From Aquimonas voraii (GTDB lineage Bacteria; Pseudomonadota; Gammaproteobacteria; Xanthomonadales; Xanthomonadaceae), in assembly GCF_900101825.1 (NCBI RefSeq), contig NZ_FNAG01000005.1:1-64000 (forward strand): 64,000 nucleotides of DNA. Direction: 5' to 3'. Positions 40,836 through 50,827 of this stretch are shown here, in pieces (the stretch's first letter is position 1; every line of letters starts with the position of its first letter). Under the pieces are notes generated by a model. It did not search any database, was not told where the DNA came from, and was given only the letters and a program-made list of their open reading frames with translations. Position numbers and translations under genes: made by a program.

Positions 40836-41602
40836 TCAGCGCGAAGACGTCCCTTCCAAGATCCGCAGATAGGCACGCACCGTGGCGTCCAGGCCCGCGT
40901 ACAGGGCTTCACCGATCAGGGCGTGTCCGATCGACACTTCGACCACGCCCTGCACACGTGAAACGAACAGGCCCAGATTGGCCTGGCTCAGGTCATGCCC
41001 GGCATTGACACCGAGCCCAGCCGCCAGCGCATCCGACGCCGTCAGCGCGCAGTCGTCAAGCGCCGTATCGGGGCTACCCGCTGCGAAGGCCTCGGCATAG
41101 GGGCCGGTATAGATCTCGACGCGATCAAGGCCGATTGCCGCACCCGCAGCAGCACCGGCGCTGCCTGGATCGACAAAGGCGCTGACGCGGGCGCCGAGCG
41201 CGTGCAAGCGTGCGACGATCGGCGCCAGCAGCGCCGCATCGCGCACCAGGTCGAACCCGTGGTCCGAGGTGATCTGTCCATCATCATCAGGCACCAGGGT
41301 CACCTGCTGCGGACGCGCCGCCTCGACCAGCTCCATGAAGCCGGGATAGCCCGGGCGAGGGCCGGCGAAGGGATTGCCCTCAAGATTCAATTCAACGCCC
41401 TGCGGACGCCAGGCGGCGATGTCCAGCACATCCTGCGGACGCACGTGACGGCAGTCCGGGCGCGGGTGCAGGGTAATGCCCAAGCCGCCCGCATCGACGA
41501 CGGTCTGCGCGGCGCGCAGCATCGAAGGCTCACTGCCGCCGCGCGAATTGCGCAGCACCGCGATCTTGTTGAGGTTGACGCTCAGCATCGTGTGCATGGC
41601 GC

Positions 41603-41606
<4 letters not shown>
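40836..41606 (-). CDS. pdxJ: Pyridoxine 5'-phosphate synthase
   Basis: A 256-residue TIM-barrel enzyme that condenses 3-amino-2-oxopropyl phosphate with deoxyxylulose 5-phosphate to give pyridoxine phosphate (de novo vitamin B6). It shows [17 protein letters not shown] at the N-terminus, [18 protein letters not shown] (active-site His and Arg), [15 protein letters not shown] and [12 protein letters not shown] near the end. The start at 41606 overlaps the glmS stop (ATGA); an internal ATG six codons on is also possible. pdxJ next to the tonB locus is also known in Xanthomonas. Confidence 0.95.
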
Positions 41607-43438
<1,832 letters not shown>

Positions 43439-43513
43439 GGGATCAGCTCCGCTGCGGGCGCATGCGCCCTGTCAATGAAAAATGCCTTAGAGGCCCGTCA
43501 TTCTGAGCCCAGT

Positions 43514-43897
43514 TCAGGCCTTCGCGAACCGCGCGCGCAAACGCCATCGCGCAATTGCCAGACCCAGCCCGGCGCCGGCCAGATTGCTGAACGCATCGCG
43601 CAGATCGACCTCGCGGCTCGGCTGCAGCGCTTGCGCAGCCTCGCTGCCAAGCGCCACCAGCAGGGCGATTGCGCCACACACCGCCAGCGCCCGGTCAGGG
43701 CCACGCATCTGCAGATGCAGGCGCAGCAGCAGGCCGCTCCACAGCGCGAACAGCGGCAGGTGGGCGAGGTTCAACGCCAGCCGAAGGGCAGCGCTGCTTT
43801 CGGGCAGCGGCAGCAGCAGCCCGATCAGGCCAAGCACGCTGAGCCCGACAAAGAGAGCGAGCGGCCAGACCGACGAGGCCTCATCCGCGCCGGGCAT
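43514..43897 (-). CDS. VanZ-like small membrane protein
   Basis: A 127-residue membrane protein with about four hydrophobic segments. The VanZ-family pattern is HLPLFALWSGLLL followed near the end by EAAQALQPSREVDLRDAFSNLAGAGLGLAIA. The start at 43897 lies 17 bases inside the galE 3' end. VanZ-like genes are frequent in exopolysaccharide and exosortase-type clusters, although their function there is unclear. The longer upstream reading adds residues with no family character. Confidence 0.75.
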   Translation of the reverse strand: MPGADEASSVWPLALFVGLSVLGLIGLLLPLPESSAALRLALNLAHLPLFALWSGLLLRLHLQMRGPDRALAVCGAIALLVALGSEAAQALQPSREVDLRDAFSNLAGAGLGLAIARWRLRARFAKA

Positions 43898-44873
43898 GCA
43901 GACGCCGCTCCCAGGCGAGTGCGCTGGCGCAGATCGCGTCGAGATCGTCGAGCGCGGGCCGCCAGCCAAGCACCTCGCCGATCCGCGTGCAGTCCGCTAC
44001 CAGCTCCGGTGGATCCCCCGCACGACGCGGCTGATCCACGTGTGGCACGGTGCTCCCGGCCGCACGCGACATCGCCGCCAGCACCTCGCGCACGCTGTAC
44101 CCGTGGCCATAGCCGGCGTTCAAGGTGACCGAGGCGCCGCCCTCGCGCAGATAGCGAAGCGCCGCAAGATGCGCCGCCGCGAGATCGACGACATGGATGT
44201 AGTCGCGCACGCCGGTGCCGTCCGCGGTCGGGTAGTCGGTGCCGAAGACCTGCACCGCGGCGCGCGTGCCAACGGCCGCCTCGGCGGCGACTTTGACCAG
44301 CAGGGTGGCGCGCTCGGTCGACTGGCCGATCCGTCCCTCCGGGTCGCAGCCAGCCACGTTGAAGTAGCGCAGGGCCACGTGCCGCAGCGTGCTGGCGGCG
44401 GACAGATCCCGCAGCATCCACTCGCTCATCAGCTTGCTGGTGCCGTAGGGATTGATCGGCGCCGTCGGCGCGTCCTCGCGGGCGCGGCCGCCGGCGGGAA
44501 TGCCGTAGACGGCGGCGGTGGAGGAAAAGACGAAATGCTCGACGCCCGCGCGTGCGCAGGCGTCGAGCAGGTTGCGCGTGGCGCAGGTGTTGTTGCCGTA
44601 GTAGCGCAGCGGGTCCTCGACCGACTCCGGCACGATGGTGCGGGCAGCGAAGTGCATGACGGTGCGGATGCCGCGGGCGCGCAGCAGGGCCTCGACGGCC
44701 TCGCGATCGCCCACCTCGCCGACCACCAGCTCGGCACCGATCACCGCCTCGCGGAAGCCCGTGCTGAGGTTGTCGAGCACGACGACCCGTTCGCCGGCCT
44801 CGACCAGCTGCAGCACCACGTGGCTGCCGATATAGCCTGCGCCGCCGGTGACCAGGATGGGGCTGCGACTCAT
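43881..44873 (-). CDS. galE: UDP-glucose 4-epimerase
   Basis: A 330-residue short-chain dehydrogenase-type epimerase interconverting UDP-glucose and UDP-galactose. The NAD-binding motif is LVTGGAGYIGSHVVLQL (about 6-22), DNLSTG follows, then FSSTAAVYG with the catalytic Ser/Thr and NPYGTSKLMSE with the catalytic Tyr and Lys. RYFNVAGCDPEGRIGQ is GalE-typical. It starts 4 bases inside the upstream hydrolase gene and supplies sugar nucleotides for the surrounding glycosyltransferases. Confidence 0.94.
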   Translation of the reverse strand: MSRSPILVTGGAGYIGSHVVLQLVEAGERVVVLDNLSTGFREAVIGAELVVGEVGDREAVEALLRARGIRTVMHFAARTIVPESVEDPLRYYGNNTCATRNLLDACARAGVEHFVFSSTAAVYGIPAGGRAREDAPTAPINPYGTSKLMSEWMLRDLSAASTLRHVALRYFNVAGCDPEGRIGQSTERATLLVKVAAEAAVGTRAAVQVFGTDYPTADGTGVRDYIHVVDLAAAHLAALRYLREGGASVTLNAGYGHGYSVREVLAAMSRAAGSTVPHVDQPRRAGDPPELVADCTRIGEVLGWRPALDDLDAICASALAWERRLHARRG

Positions 44874-45697
44874 GGGTATCCTCGCTGGGGTTCCTTGGGC
44901 GACGCTGCCGACAAGCGCGCCTGCGCCCAGCCACAGACGTGGCGGATCAGGCGTTCGCGATCGGCAGGCCGGTAGAACAGATGATCGACGCGCGGCCAGT
45001 AATCGAAGCGTACGCGTCGATCGCGGGCGGCCGCGCCGAAGGTGGCCGCGAACTGTCGTGGATGCAGGAAGTAGTGCGCAATCCCGCCGGTGTACAGGGC
45101 CAGCACCTCGACGCCGCGCCGGCACAGCGCGGCGAGCTGCAGCGGCGCCTCGTCGGGCCGCGGCCAGTCGCGATAGTCGGCCTCGACCGCTGCCGGCGCC
45201 GCCTGTCCGCGCTCGCCTCGCGCGGCAAGGCGACGCGTGAGCGCGCGCCACAGGGCGGCGGGCGAGCGCGGCTGCAGCAGGCGCGCGAGTTGGAACCAGC
45301 GCCCGCCGTAGGCCACCGGATCCAGCAGCAGCAGGCCCTGCACGCGCGGATCGCGCAGCCCCAGTTGCCAGGCCGCGTCGGCGGCGCTGCAGATCCCGCC
45401 CACCACGAAGCGTTGGCAGCCGGTGCGGGCCTGCAGTCGGTCGAGCACGTCCGTCAGCAGCGCCTGCTGCGGTCGTTCGGCTGCCATCACCGCGTCGCCG
45501 ATACCCGGCTGATCGAAGCGGAAGCTGGCGAAACCCAGGCTCGCCAGCTGGCGGGCCAGATGCACGTAGAGCCGGAACGGCCCCTGTCGGTGCACCGAGC
45601 CCGCGTTCAGCAGTACGAACACCACCTCGGTCGCGCCCATGGCTTCGTGCAGGACGCCGAAGCGACCGCCATCGAGTTCGAGCACGGACTCGTTCAC
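44870..45697 (-). CDS. Exosortase-system-type alpha/beta hydrolase 1
   Basis: A 275-residue alpha/beta hydrolase. The pattern LLNAGSVHRQGPFRLYVHLARQLASLGF, then FRFDQPGIGDA and the elbow VGGICSAADAA, resembles the 'hydrolase 1, exosortase A system-associated' family. The nucleophile position reads GICSA, so Cys may replace Ser. The start overlaps the stop of the second hydrolase and its end overlaps galE, so three genes are coupled. No exosortase or PEP-CTERM protein was found in the window. The natural substrate is unknown. Confidence 0.7.
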   Translation of the reverse strand: MNESVLELDGGRFGVLHEAMGATEVVFVLLNAGSVHRQGPFRLYVHLARQLASLGFASFRFDQPGIGDAVMAAERPQQALLTDVLDRLQARTGCQRFVVGGICSAADAAWQLGLRDPRVQGLLLLDPVAYGGRWFQLARLLQPRSPAALWRALTRRLAARGERGQAAPAAVEADYRDWPRPDEAPLQLAALCRRGVEVLALYTGGIAHYFLHPRQFAATFGAAARDRRVRFDYWPRVDHLFYRPADRERLIRHVCGWAQARLSAASPKEPQRGYP

Positions 45698-46413
45698 CCC
45701 GCACCCGCAAGGCGTCGAGCCAGCTCCGCCGCCAGCGCGCGGACCTGCACCACCGGGAAGGGCGTGCTGAGGTTGATCTCCTCCACCCAGCCGGACAGCG
45801 CCGGCGGCAGCTCGGCGTCCAGCGCGAAACGCGGCGGCAGCGACACGCGCGCCGTGCTCAGCTGTTCGCGCAAGCGCGGATGCAGGCGGTGCCCCAGCAG
45901 CACATCGGGGGCAGGTTCGCTGCAGGCGGAGCGGCTGCCGTAGCGGTTCGGGCTGCGCAGCTCCTGCCGTTCCCGCGCCTCCAGCGTGGCGAGATAGGTG
46001 GCGCCCGAGGTCACCGGCTGCCAGCCGATCCAGTCCACGCCCTGCTCCGGCGCCAGCGCGGACGCCACCAGCGCACCCGCGCGCACGCCCAGCAGCAGCA
46101 CCGGGCCCGTGTCCACCGCGCGCAGCCAGGCCAGGCCCAGCCGCGTGTCCTCACCCAGCTGGTCGAGGCAGAAGGCCGAATCCTCGCCGCTGGAATCGCC
46201 GCAGCCGGTGGGATCGAAGCGCAGGCTACCGATGCCGTGTTCGGCAAGCGCTTGGCTCAACAGGGCGAACAGGCGATAGCCGCGCTGCCACTCGTGCGGA
46301 AACGGTGGCACCAGCAGCAGCCGCGGCCCGTGCTTCGCGCTCGCGGCATACAGGCCGGCCAGCCAGCCGCTGGCGCCATGGATGCGCACCGGAGCGAAGG
46401 TCAGCGCGCTCAT
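45694..46413 (-). CDS. Exosortase-system-type alpha/beta hydrolase 2
   Basis: A 239-residue alpha/beta-hydrolase-fold protein with LLLVPPFPHEWQRGYRLFALLSQALAEHG, then RFDPTGCGDSSGE and the elbow LLGVRAGALVA. The elbow has Arg where serine hydrolases have the nucleophile, a trait I associate with 'hydrolase 2, exosortase A system-associated'. It may therefore lack classic esterase activity. Start ATG 46413 gives MSALTFAPVRIHGASG; longer frames add no conserved residues. It heads the minus-strand run hydrolase 2, hydrolase 1, galE, VanZ-like, glmS, pdxJ. Confidence 0.68.
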   Translation of the reverse strand: MSALTFAPVRIHGASGWLAGLYAASAKHGPRLLLVPPFPHEWQRGYRLFALLSQALAEHGIGSLRFDPTGCGDSSGEDSAFCLDQLGEDTRLGLAWLRAVDTGPVLLLGVRAGALVASALAPEQGVDWIGWQPVTSGATYLATLEARERQELRSPNRYGSRSACSEPAPDVLLGHRLHPRLREQLSTARVSLPPRFALDAELPPALSGWVEEINLSTPFPVVQVRALAAELARRLAGAG

Positions 46414-46801
46414 GCAGCAGCCCGTAGCAGGCACCGGCTGGAGGCGGCGGACAGCGGAATCGGAGGCGCTGCGGGCACGGTGTCGTGGGGTCCTGAGCCG
46501 AGCAGAGAGGGGCGGCGAACGATAACAGCTGCACCGGCAAACCGTGAACTGGCGCACATAAAGCAGCGGTGCTCGTCCTGGCCGCATGGCTGCCAGCCCG
46601 CAGGCCTGCCACTCCCATCCCCCAGCCTTGCGCCCCGTGTTCCTGCTCGCACTCCTGGTGTGACCGCAAGTGCATGTCCAAAAACGGATTTTTCAAGCTG
46701 CGCAGTGGGTCACCGAATTGTTTCGCAATTGTGCCAACCACCCCGCGAAACCCCGGGAAGCGGCCGCGTAGCCTGCGGTTGTAAACATTGGTGCCACGCC
46801 C
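46414..46801. other. Divergent promoter region of the polysaccharide locus
   Basis: 388 bases between the hydrolase 2 gene (minus) and the HzsA-like gene (plus), less GC-rich toward the right end. It contains the short inverted repeat AATTG-TTTCG-CAATT near 46717-46731. No gene is seen. The two divergent promoters should lie here but were not resolved. Confidence 0.4.
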
Positions 46802-49021
46802 ATGACCCGTCTCCCCGCATTCTTCGGCAGCATCGTCCTCGTCCTGGTGGCCGGCATGGCTGCAGCGCCCACGGCAGTGGCGCAGACCAGCCCGCAGACC
46901 ACGCCGCATCCGATCCTGTTCGTCACCCAGATGCCGATCTCGGCGGATTTCGCCGCGATCGGCTCGGTGTTCGCCAACCACCGGGCGAACATGGGCCTGG
47001 TCGGCCGCGGCGGCGATCTCTACCTCCGCTATCCCGATGGCAGCCTGCGCAACCTCACCCGCGAGGCCGGCTTCGGCACGGCGGCGGCCTTCCAGGGCGC
47101 CAATGCCATCGCCGTGCGCGACCCGGCGGTGCACTGGTCGGGCACCAAGGCGGTCTTCAGCATGGTGGTCGGCGCACCCAGCCAGCAGTACGGCGCCGAC
47201 AACTTCTACTGGCAGCTGTATGAGGTCAGCGGCCTGGGCCAGGGCCAGACGGCTGTCATCACGCGCGTGGCCCAGCAGCCCGAGAACTACAACAACATCC
47301 AGCCGACCTACGGCTCGGACGGCGCGATCATCTTCGCCTCCGACCGTCCGCGCAGCGGCGAGCGCCACCTCTACCCGCAGCTCGATGAGTACGAGTCGAC
47401 GCCGACGGTCAGCGGGCTGTGGAAGCTTTCGCCAGCGGGCGAGTTGAAACTGCTGGAGCACTCCCCCTCGGGCTCCTTCGATCCGCTGGTCGACAGCTCG
47501 GGGCGGGTGGTGTTCTCGCGCTGGGACCACCTGCAGCGCGACCAGCAGAACGAAGGCAGCTCCAATCCCTACGGCGCCTTCAACTACAGCTCGGAGGCGG
47601 CGAACTCGCAGCGCACGACGGATCGCACCGAGCACTTCCCCGAGCCGCGCGTGGCGGCCGCCGGCTCACAGGTGCAGGGCCTGCGCTTCAATCACTTCTT
47701 CCCCTGGCAGGTGAACCAGGACGGCACAGCCGCCCTGACCCTCAACCACGTCGGCCGCCATGAGCTGCACAGCTACTTCACCCGCAGCTTCAGCAACGAC
47801 GCGAACCTGCGCGATTTCACGCCCTCCGGCGGCAACAGCTATCGCCTGCTGAACCTGCTGCACCTGGCCGAGGACCCTACCCAGCCCGGCCGCTTCTATG
47901 CCCTGAATGCGCCCGAGTTCGGCACCTTGAGCGGCGGCCAGATCATCCGCTTCAACGCCGCCATGGGCGCCAATCCCGACCAGATGCAGCTGCAGTCGGT
48001 GACCCATCCCGACACCGGCGGTACCACCACCACGGCCAACCACAGCGGCCACTACCGCAACCCGCTGCCCCTGTCGGATGGCAGCGTGATCGCTTCGCAC
48101 ACCGCCAGCACCGGCCTTGCGCGCGAGCTGGGCACCCGCGCCAACCCCAACCCCAGCCACAAATACCGCCTGACCCGGCTGAGCGTCGCCAACAACGGCA
48201 GCCTCGCCGCCTCGGCGACACCCCTGCTGGGCGAGACCGGCATCGTCCGCCGCGTCGAATACTGGGATCCGGATGTGCGGGTGACCTACGAGGGCCCGAT
48301 GTGGGAACTCAGTGCCGTCGAAGTGCGCGCGCGTCCGGCACCACCGCAGACCGCCGAGGACATCGAGTCGCCCGAGCAGGCGGCCTTCGCCCAGGCCGGC
48401 GTCAGCCTGCAGGCGTTCCGCGAGTTCCTGCGCGAGCGCAAGCTCGGCGTGGTGGTGATGCGCGATGTTACCACCCGCGATCGCGCCGACCGTCAGCAGC
48501 CCTTCAACCTGCGGGTCGACGGCAGCGGCTACCAGAACCCGCCGAATCCGACCGGCACGGTCTACACCGTCAGTCACATGCAGTTCCTGCAGGCCGACCA
48601 GACCCGCGGCCTGACCATGGGCGGCAGCAGCCCCCGCGCGGGCCGACGCGTGCTGGCCGTGCCCATGCACGAAAGCGCAGCAGTGGGCCTGAACCCTGCC
48701 GCCCCCGGCGCACCGGCAGGCAGCGTGCGCATCGCCGGCGATGGCTCGGTGGCGGCCTTCGTGCCGGCTGGGCGTGCCCTGGTCTGGCAGAGCACCGCAC
48801 CCAATGGCGAACCGGTGGTGCGCGAGCGCTACTGGCTGACGGTGCAGGCCGGCGAAGTCCGCGCCTGTGACGGCTGCCATGGCGTCAACACCGCCAGCCA
48901 GTCGGGCCAGCCGGCAAGCACCCAGGTGGCCGATGCCTTCGTCGATCTGCTCACGCGCTGGCAGGCCGAGAACGCGTCCCAGGCCCTGCGCATTTTTGCC
49001 GACAGCCTTGAGGACGGCTGA
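46802..49021 (+). CDS. HzsA-related secreted beta-propeller protein with one haem c site
   Basis: A 739-residue exported protein. The signal peptide (GSIVLVLVAGMAAAPTAVAQ) is followed by repeated PD40/TolB-like blades: YPDGSLRNLTREAG, WSGTKAVFSMVVG, GSDGAIIFASDRP, DSSGRVVFSRWD. A single CXXCH haem-binding motif (CDGCH, residues 689-693) lies near the C-terminus. This layout resembles proteins named HzsA-related after the hydrazine synthase alpha subunit, although no other anammox gene is present, so hydrazine chemistry is not implied. The chain ends LRIFADSLEDG. Monocistronic, with a 410-base gap after it. Confidence 0.72.
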   Translation: MTRLPAFFGSIVLVLVAGMAAAPTAVAQTSPQTTPHPILFVTQMPISADFAAIGSVFANHRANMGLVGRGGDLYLRYPDGSLRNLTREAGFGTAAAFQGANAIAVRDPAVHWSGTKAVFSMVVGAPSQQYGADNFYWQLYEVSGLGQGQTAVITRVAQQPENYNNIQPTYGSDGAIIFASDRPRSGERHLYPQLDEYESTPTVSGLWKLSPAGELKLLEHSPSGSFDPLVDSSGRVVFSRWDHLQRDQQNEGSSNPYGAFNYSSEAANSQRTTDRTEHFPEPRVAAAGSQVQGLRFNHFFPWQVNQDGTAALTLNHVGRHELHSYFTRSFSNDANLRDFTPSGGNSYRLLNLLHLAEDPTQPGRFYALNAPEFGTLSGGQIIRFNAAMGANPDQMQLQSVTHPDTGGTTTTANHSGHYRNPLPLSDGSVIASHTASTGLARELGTRANPNPSHKYRLTRLSVANNGSLAASATPLLGETGIVRRVEYWDPDVRVTYEGPMWELSAVEVRARPAPPQTAEDIESPEQAAFAQAGVSLQAFREFLRERKLGVVVMRDVTTRDRADRQQPFNLRVDGSGYQNPPNPTGTVYTVSHMQFLQADQTRGLTMGGSSPRAGRRVLAVPMHESAAVGLNPAAPGAPAGSVRIAGDGSVAAFVPAGRALVWQSTAPNGEPVVRERYWLTVQAGEVRACDGCHGVNTASQSGQPASTQVADAFVDLLTRWQAENASQALRIFADSLEDG

Positions 49022-49431
49022 GCCGCGCGGTTCATCGCTCGTACTCTTCGGTTGCCTCCGCACCCGGGCCCCGCCGACGCCGGCCCCGGAGTTGCGGCCC
49101 ACCTCGGCCGCATCCTCCGGCCAGGCACTTCGCAGCTCTCCAAGCCGCTTTCGCAGACGCTGTGCAGGCCCGACTGAAGGACGCGGGCAAGCACGGGCCA
49201 CGCCCCACCGAACGCAGCGCCCCCACCCGCGCCAACCCTGCGGATCCCGAATAGCGTGATTGCCATCGCATTTTGCAGGCCGCAAAATGCGAACCAATCC
49301 ACATTCCCTGGGGTTCACGCTCGGTGTCGACCCGCCTCCTGGCTGCCTTCGCTCAACCCGCGCACCCGACGGCTGGCGTCAACGCGGGCCCGCGCGCGCG
49401 GGCCCGGCGCTGAGCATCGGGCAGCCAGTCC
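49022..49431. other. Intergenic region with a perfect AT-cored palindrome
   Basis: 410 bases without a credible gene. The main feature is the 10-bp perfect inverted repeat CGCATTTTGC-AGGCC-GCAAAATGCG at 49267-49291. A GC-only palindrome, GCGGGCCCGCGCGCGCGGGCCCGC-like, lies close to the next start (about 49382-49405). The first could be a regulator site or a terminator hairpin read in both directions. Confidence 0.5.
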
Positions 49432-50772
49432 ATGGCCTTCGCGCTGTTCCTGCTCTATGTCGTCTTCACCTTCCTGCGTCCGGTGGAGCTGTTCGCTCCG
49501 GGCCTCGCCGAGGCGCGGCCGATGCTCGTGCTCTGGCTGCTCGCGTTCGCGGCGGCCCTGCTGTCGACCCTGATGCAGCGCCGTATCGCCCTGCGTCCTG
49601 TACACGCCGGGCTGCTCATCGCCTTCATCGCGGCGCTGGCGCTCTCGCGCGTGGCCAACGGCTGGGCCGGCGGGGCGATGGACGCGGTCTCCGAGTTCAG
49701 CGCCTCGGCCCTGCTGCTCGTACTCGCGGCGATGAACCTCACCCGCCTGCGTCGGCTGCAGTGGACGCTGGCCACCGTGACCCTGTGCATGCTCGTGCTC
49801 AGCCTGTTCGCGGTGAACGCCTACGAAACCGGCCATCGTGCCGACGACTTCGTGCTGCGCCAGGGCACCGGCGACGAGGCCGATCTGGTCGCCGCCGGCT
49901 ACACCGGCGTGCCGGCCGAGGACGACACCGGCCAGAGCCTCTGGCGTGTGCACGGCCTGGGCATCCTCAACGACCCCAACGACTTCGGCCAGGCCCTGGT
50001 GATGAGCCTGCCGCTGCTGGCGCTGGCCTGGCGCCCGCGGCGCGCGCTGCGCAATGCCCTGATCGTCGGCCTGCCGATGGCCCTGATGCTCTACGCCATC
50101 TATCTCACCCATTCGCGCGGTGCGCTGCTCGGCATCGCGGTCCTGGGCCTGATGGCCCTGCGCGGCTGGCTGGGCAGCCTGCGCACGGCCGTCATCGGCG
50201 CCCTCGGCCTGGTACTGGCGATGGGCCTCGGCCTCGCTGGTGGGCGCGAATTCTCGACCCAGGAGCAGTCGGCCGGACAGCGCATCGAGGCCTGGTACGA
50301 AGGACTGCAGATGTTCCGCGAGAACCCGCTGTTCGGCGTTGGCTATGGGGCTTTCACCGACTACCACCCGCTGACCGCGCACAACAGCTTCGTGCTCTGC
50401 TTCGCCGAGTTGGGTCTGGTCGGGCTGCTGCCCTGGGTCGCCCTGCTGGTGCTGGCCTGGCGCGAGCTCGGCCAGGTCGCGGGCCTCGCACCGCCCGGCT
50501 CGACCGAGGCGCGCATGGCCGAGGCCCTGCGCATGGCCCTGCTCGGCTTCTTGGCCTGTGCCTGGTTCCTTTCGCGCACCTACCAGCCGCTGCTCTACCT
50601 GCTGCTGGGCCTGTGCATCGCCGCGGCCTGGGCAGCCCGCGAGAGGGCGCTGGCCAGCCCGGAAACCCACAACTGGCCGGCGCCACGCTGGCAGTTCGCC
50701 GCCGTGTTCACCGCGCTCGGCAGCATCGTCGTCGTCTATGCCTTCGTCGTGCTGGAGCGCATCACCGGATGA
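49432..50772 (+). CDS. O-antigen ligase/polymerase-family membrane protein
   Basis: A 446-residue inner-membrane protein with about ten to twelve hydrophobic segments. The Wzy_C/O-antigen ligase core is visible: LGILNDPNDFGQALVMSLPLLAL, then IYLTHSRGALLGIAVLGLMAL, a long periplasmic loop, and GVGYGAFTDYHPLTAHNSFVLCFAELGLVGLLPW with the conserved His. Members ligate or polymerise lipid-linked glycans on the periplasmic face. In this context it most likely acts on the polysaccharide made by the neighbouring glycosyltransferases. It cannot be decided whether it is a ligase or a polymerase. Confidence 0.82.
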   Translation: MAFALFLLYVVFTFLRPVELFAPGLAEARPMLVLWLLAFAAALLSTLMQRRIALRPVHAGLLIAFIAALALSRVANGWAGGAMDAVSEFSASALLLVLAAMNLTRLRRLQWTLATVTLCMLVLSLFAVNAYETGHRADDFVLRQGTGDEADLVAAGYTGVPAEDDTGQSLWRVHGLGILNDPNDFGQALVMSLPLLALAWRPRRALRNALIVGLPMALMLYAIYLTHSRGALLGIAVLGLMALRGWLGSLRTAVIGALGLVLAMGLGLAGGREFSTQEQSAGQRIEAWYEGLQMFRENPLFGVGYGAFTDYHPLTAHNSFVLCFAELGLVGLLPWVALLVLAWRELGQVAGLAPPGSTEARMAEALRMALLGFLACAWFLSRTYQPLLYLLLGLCIAAAWAARERALASPETHNWPAPRWQFAAVFTALGSIVVVYAFVVLERITG

Positions 50773-50827
50773 ACACCGACCTGTCCCCACGCCATGCCTC
50801 GCGGACCGGGTCCGCAGCGAGGAACCG

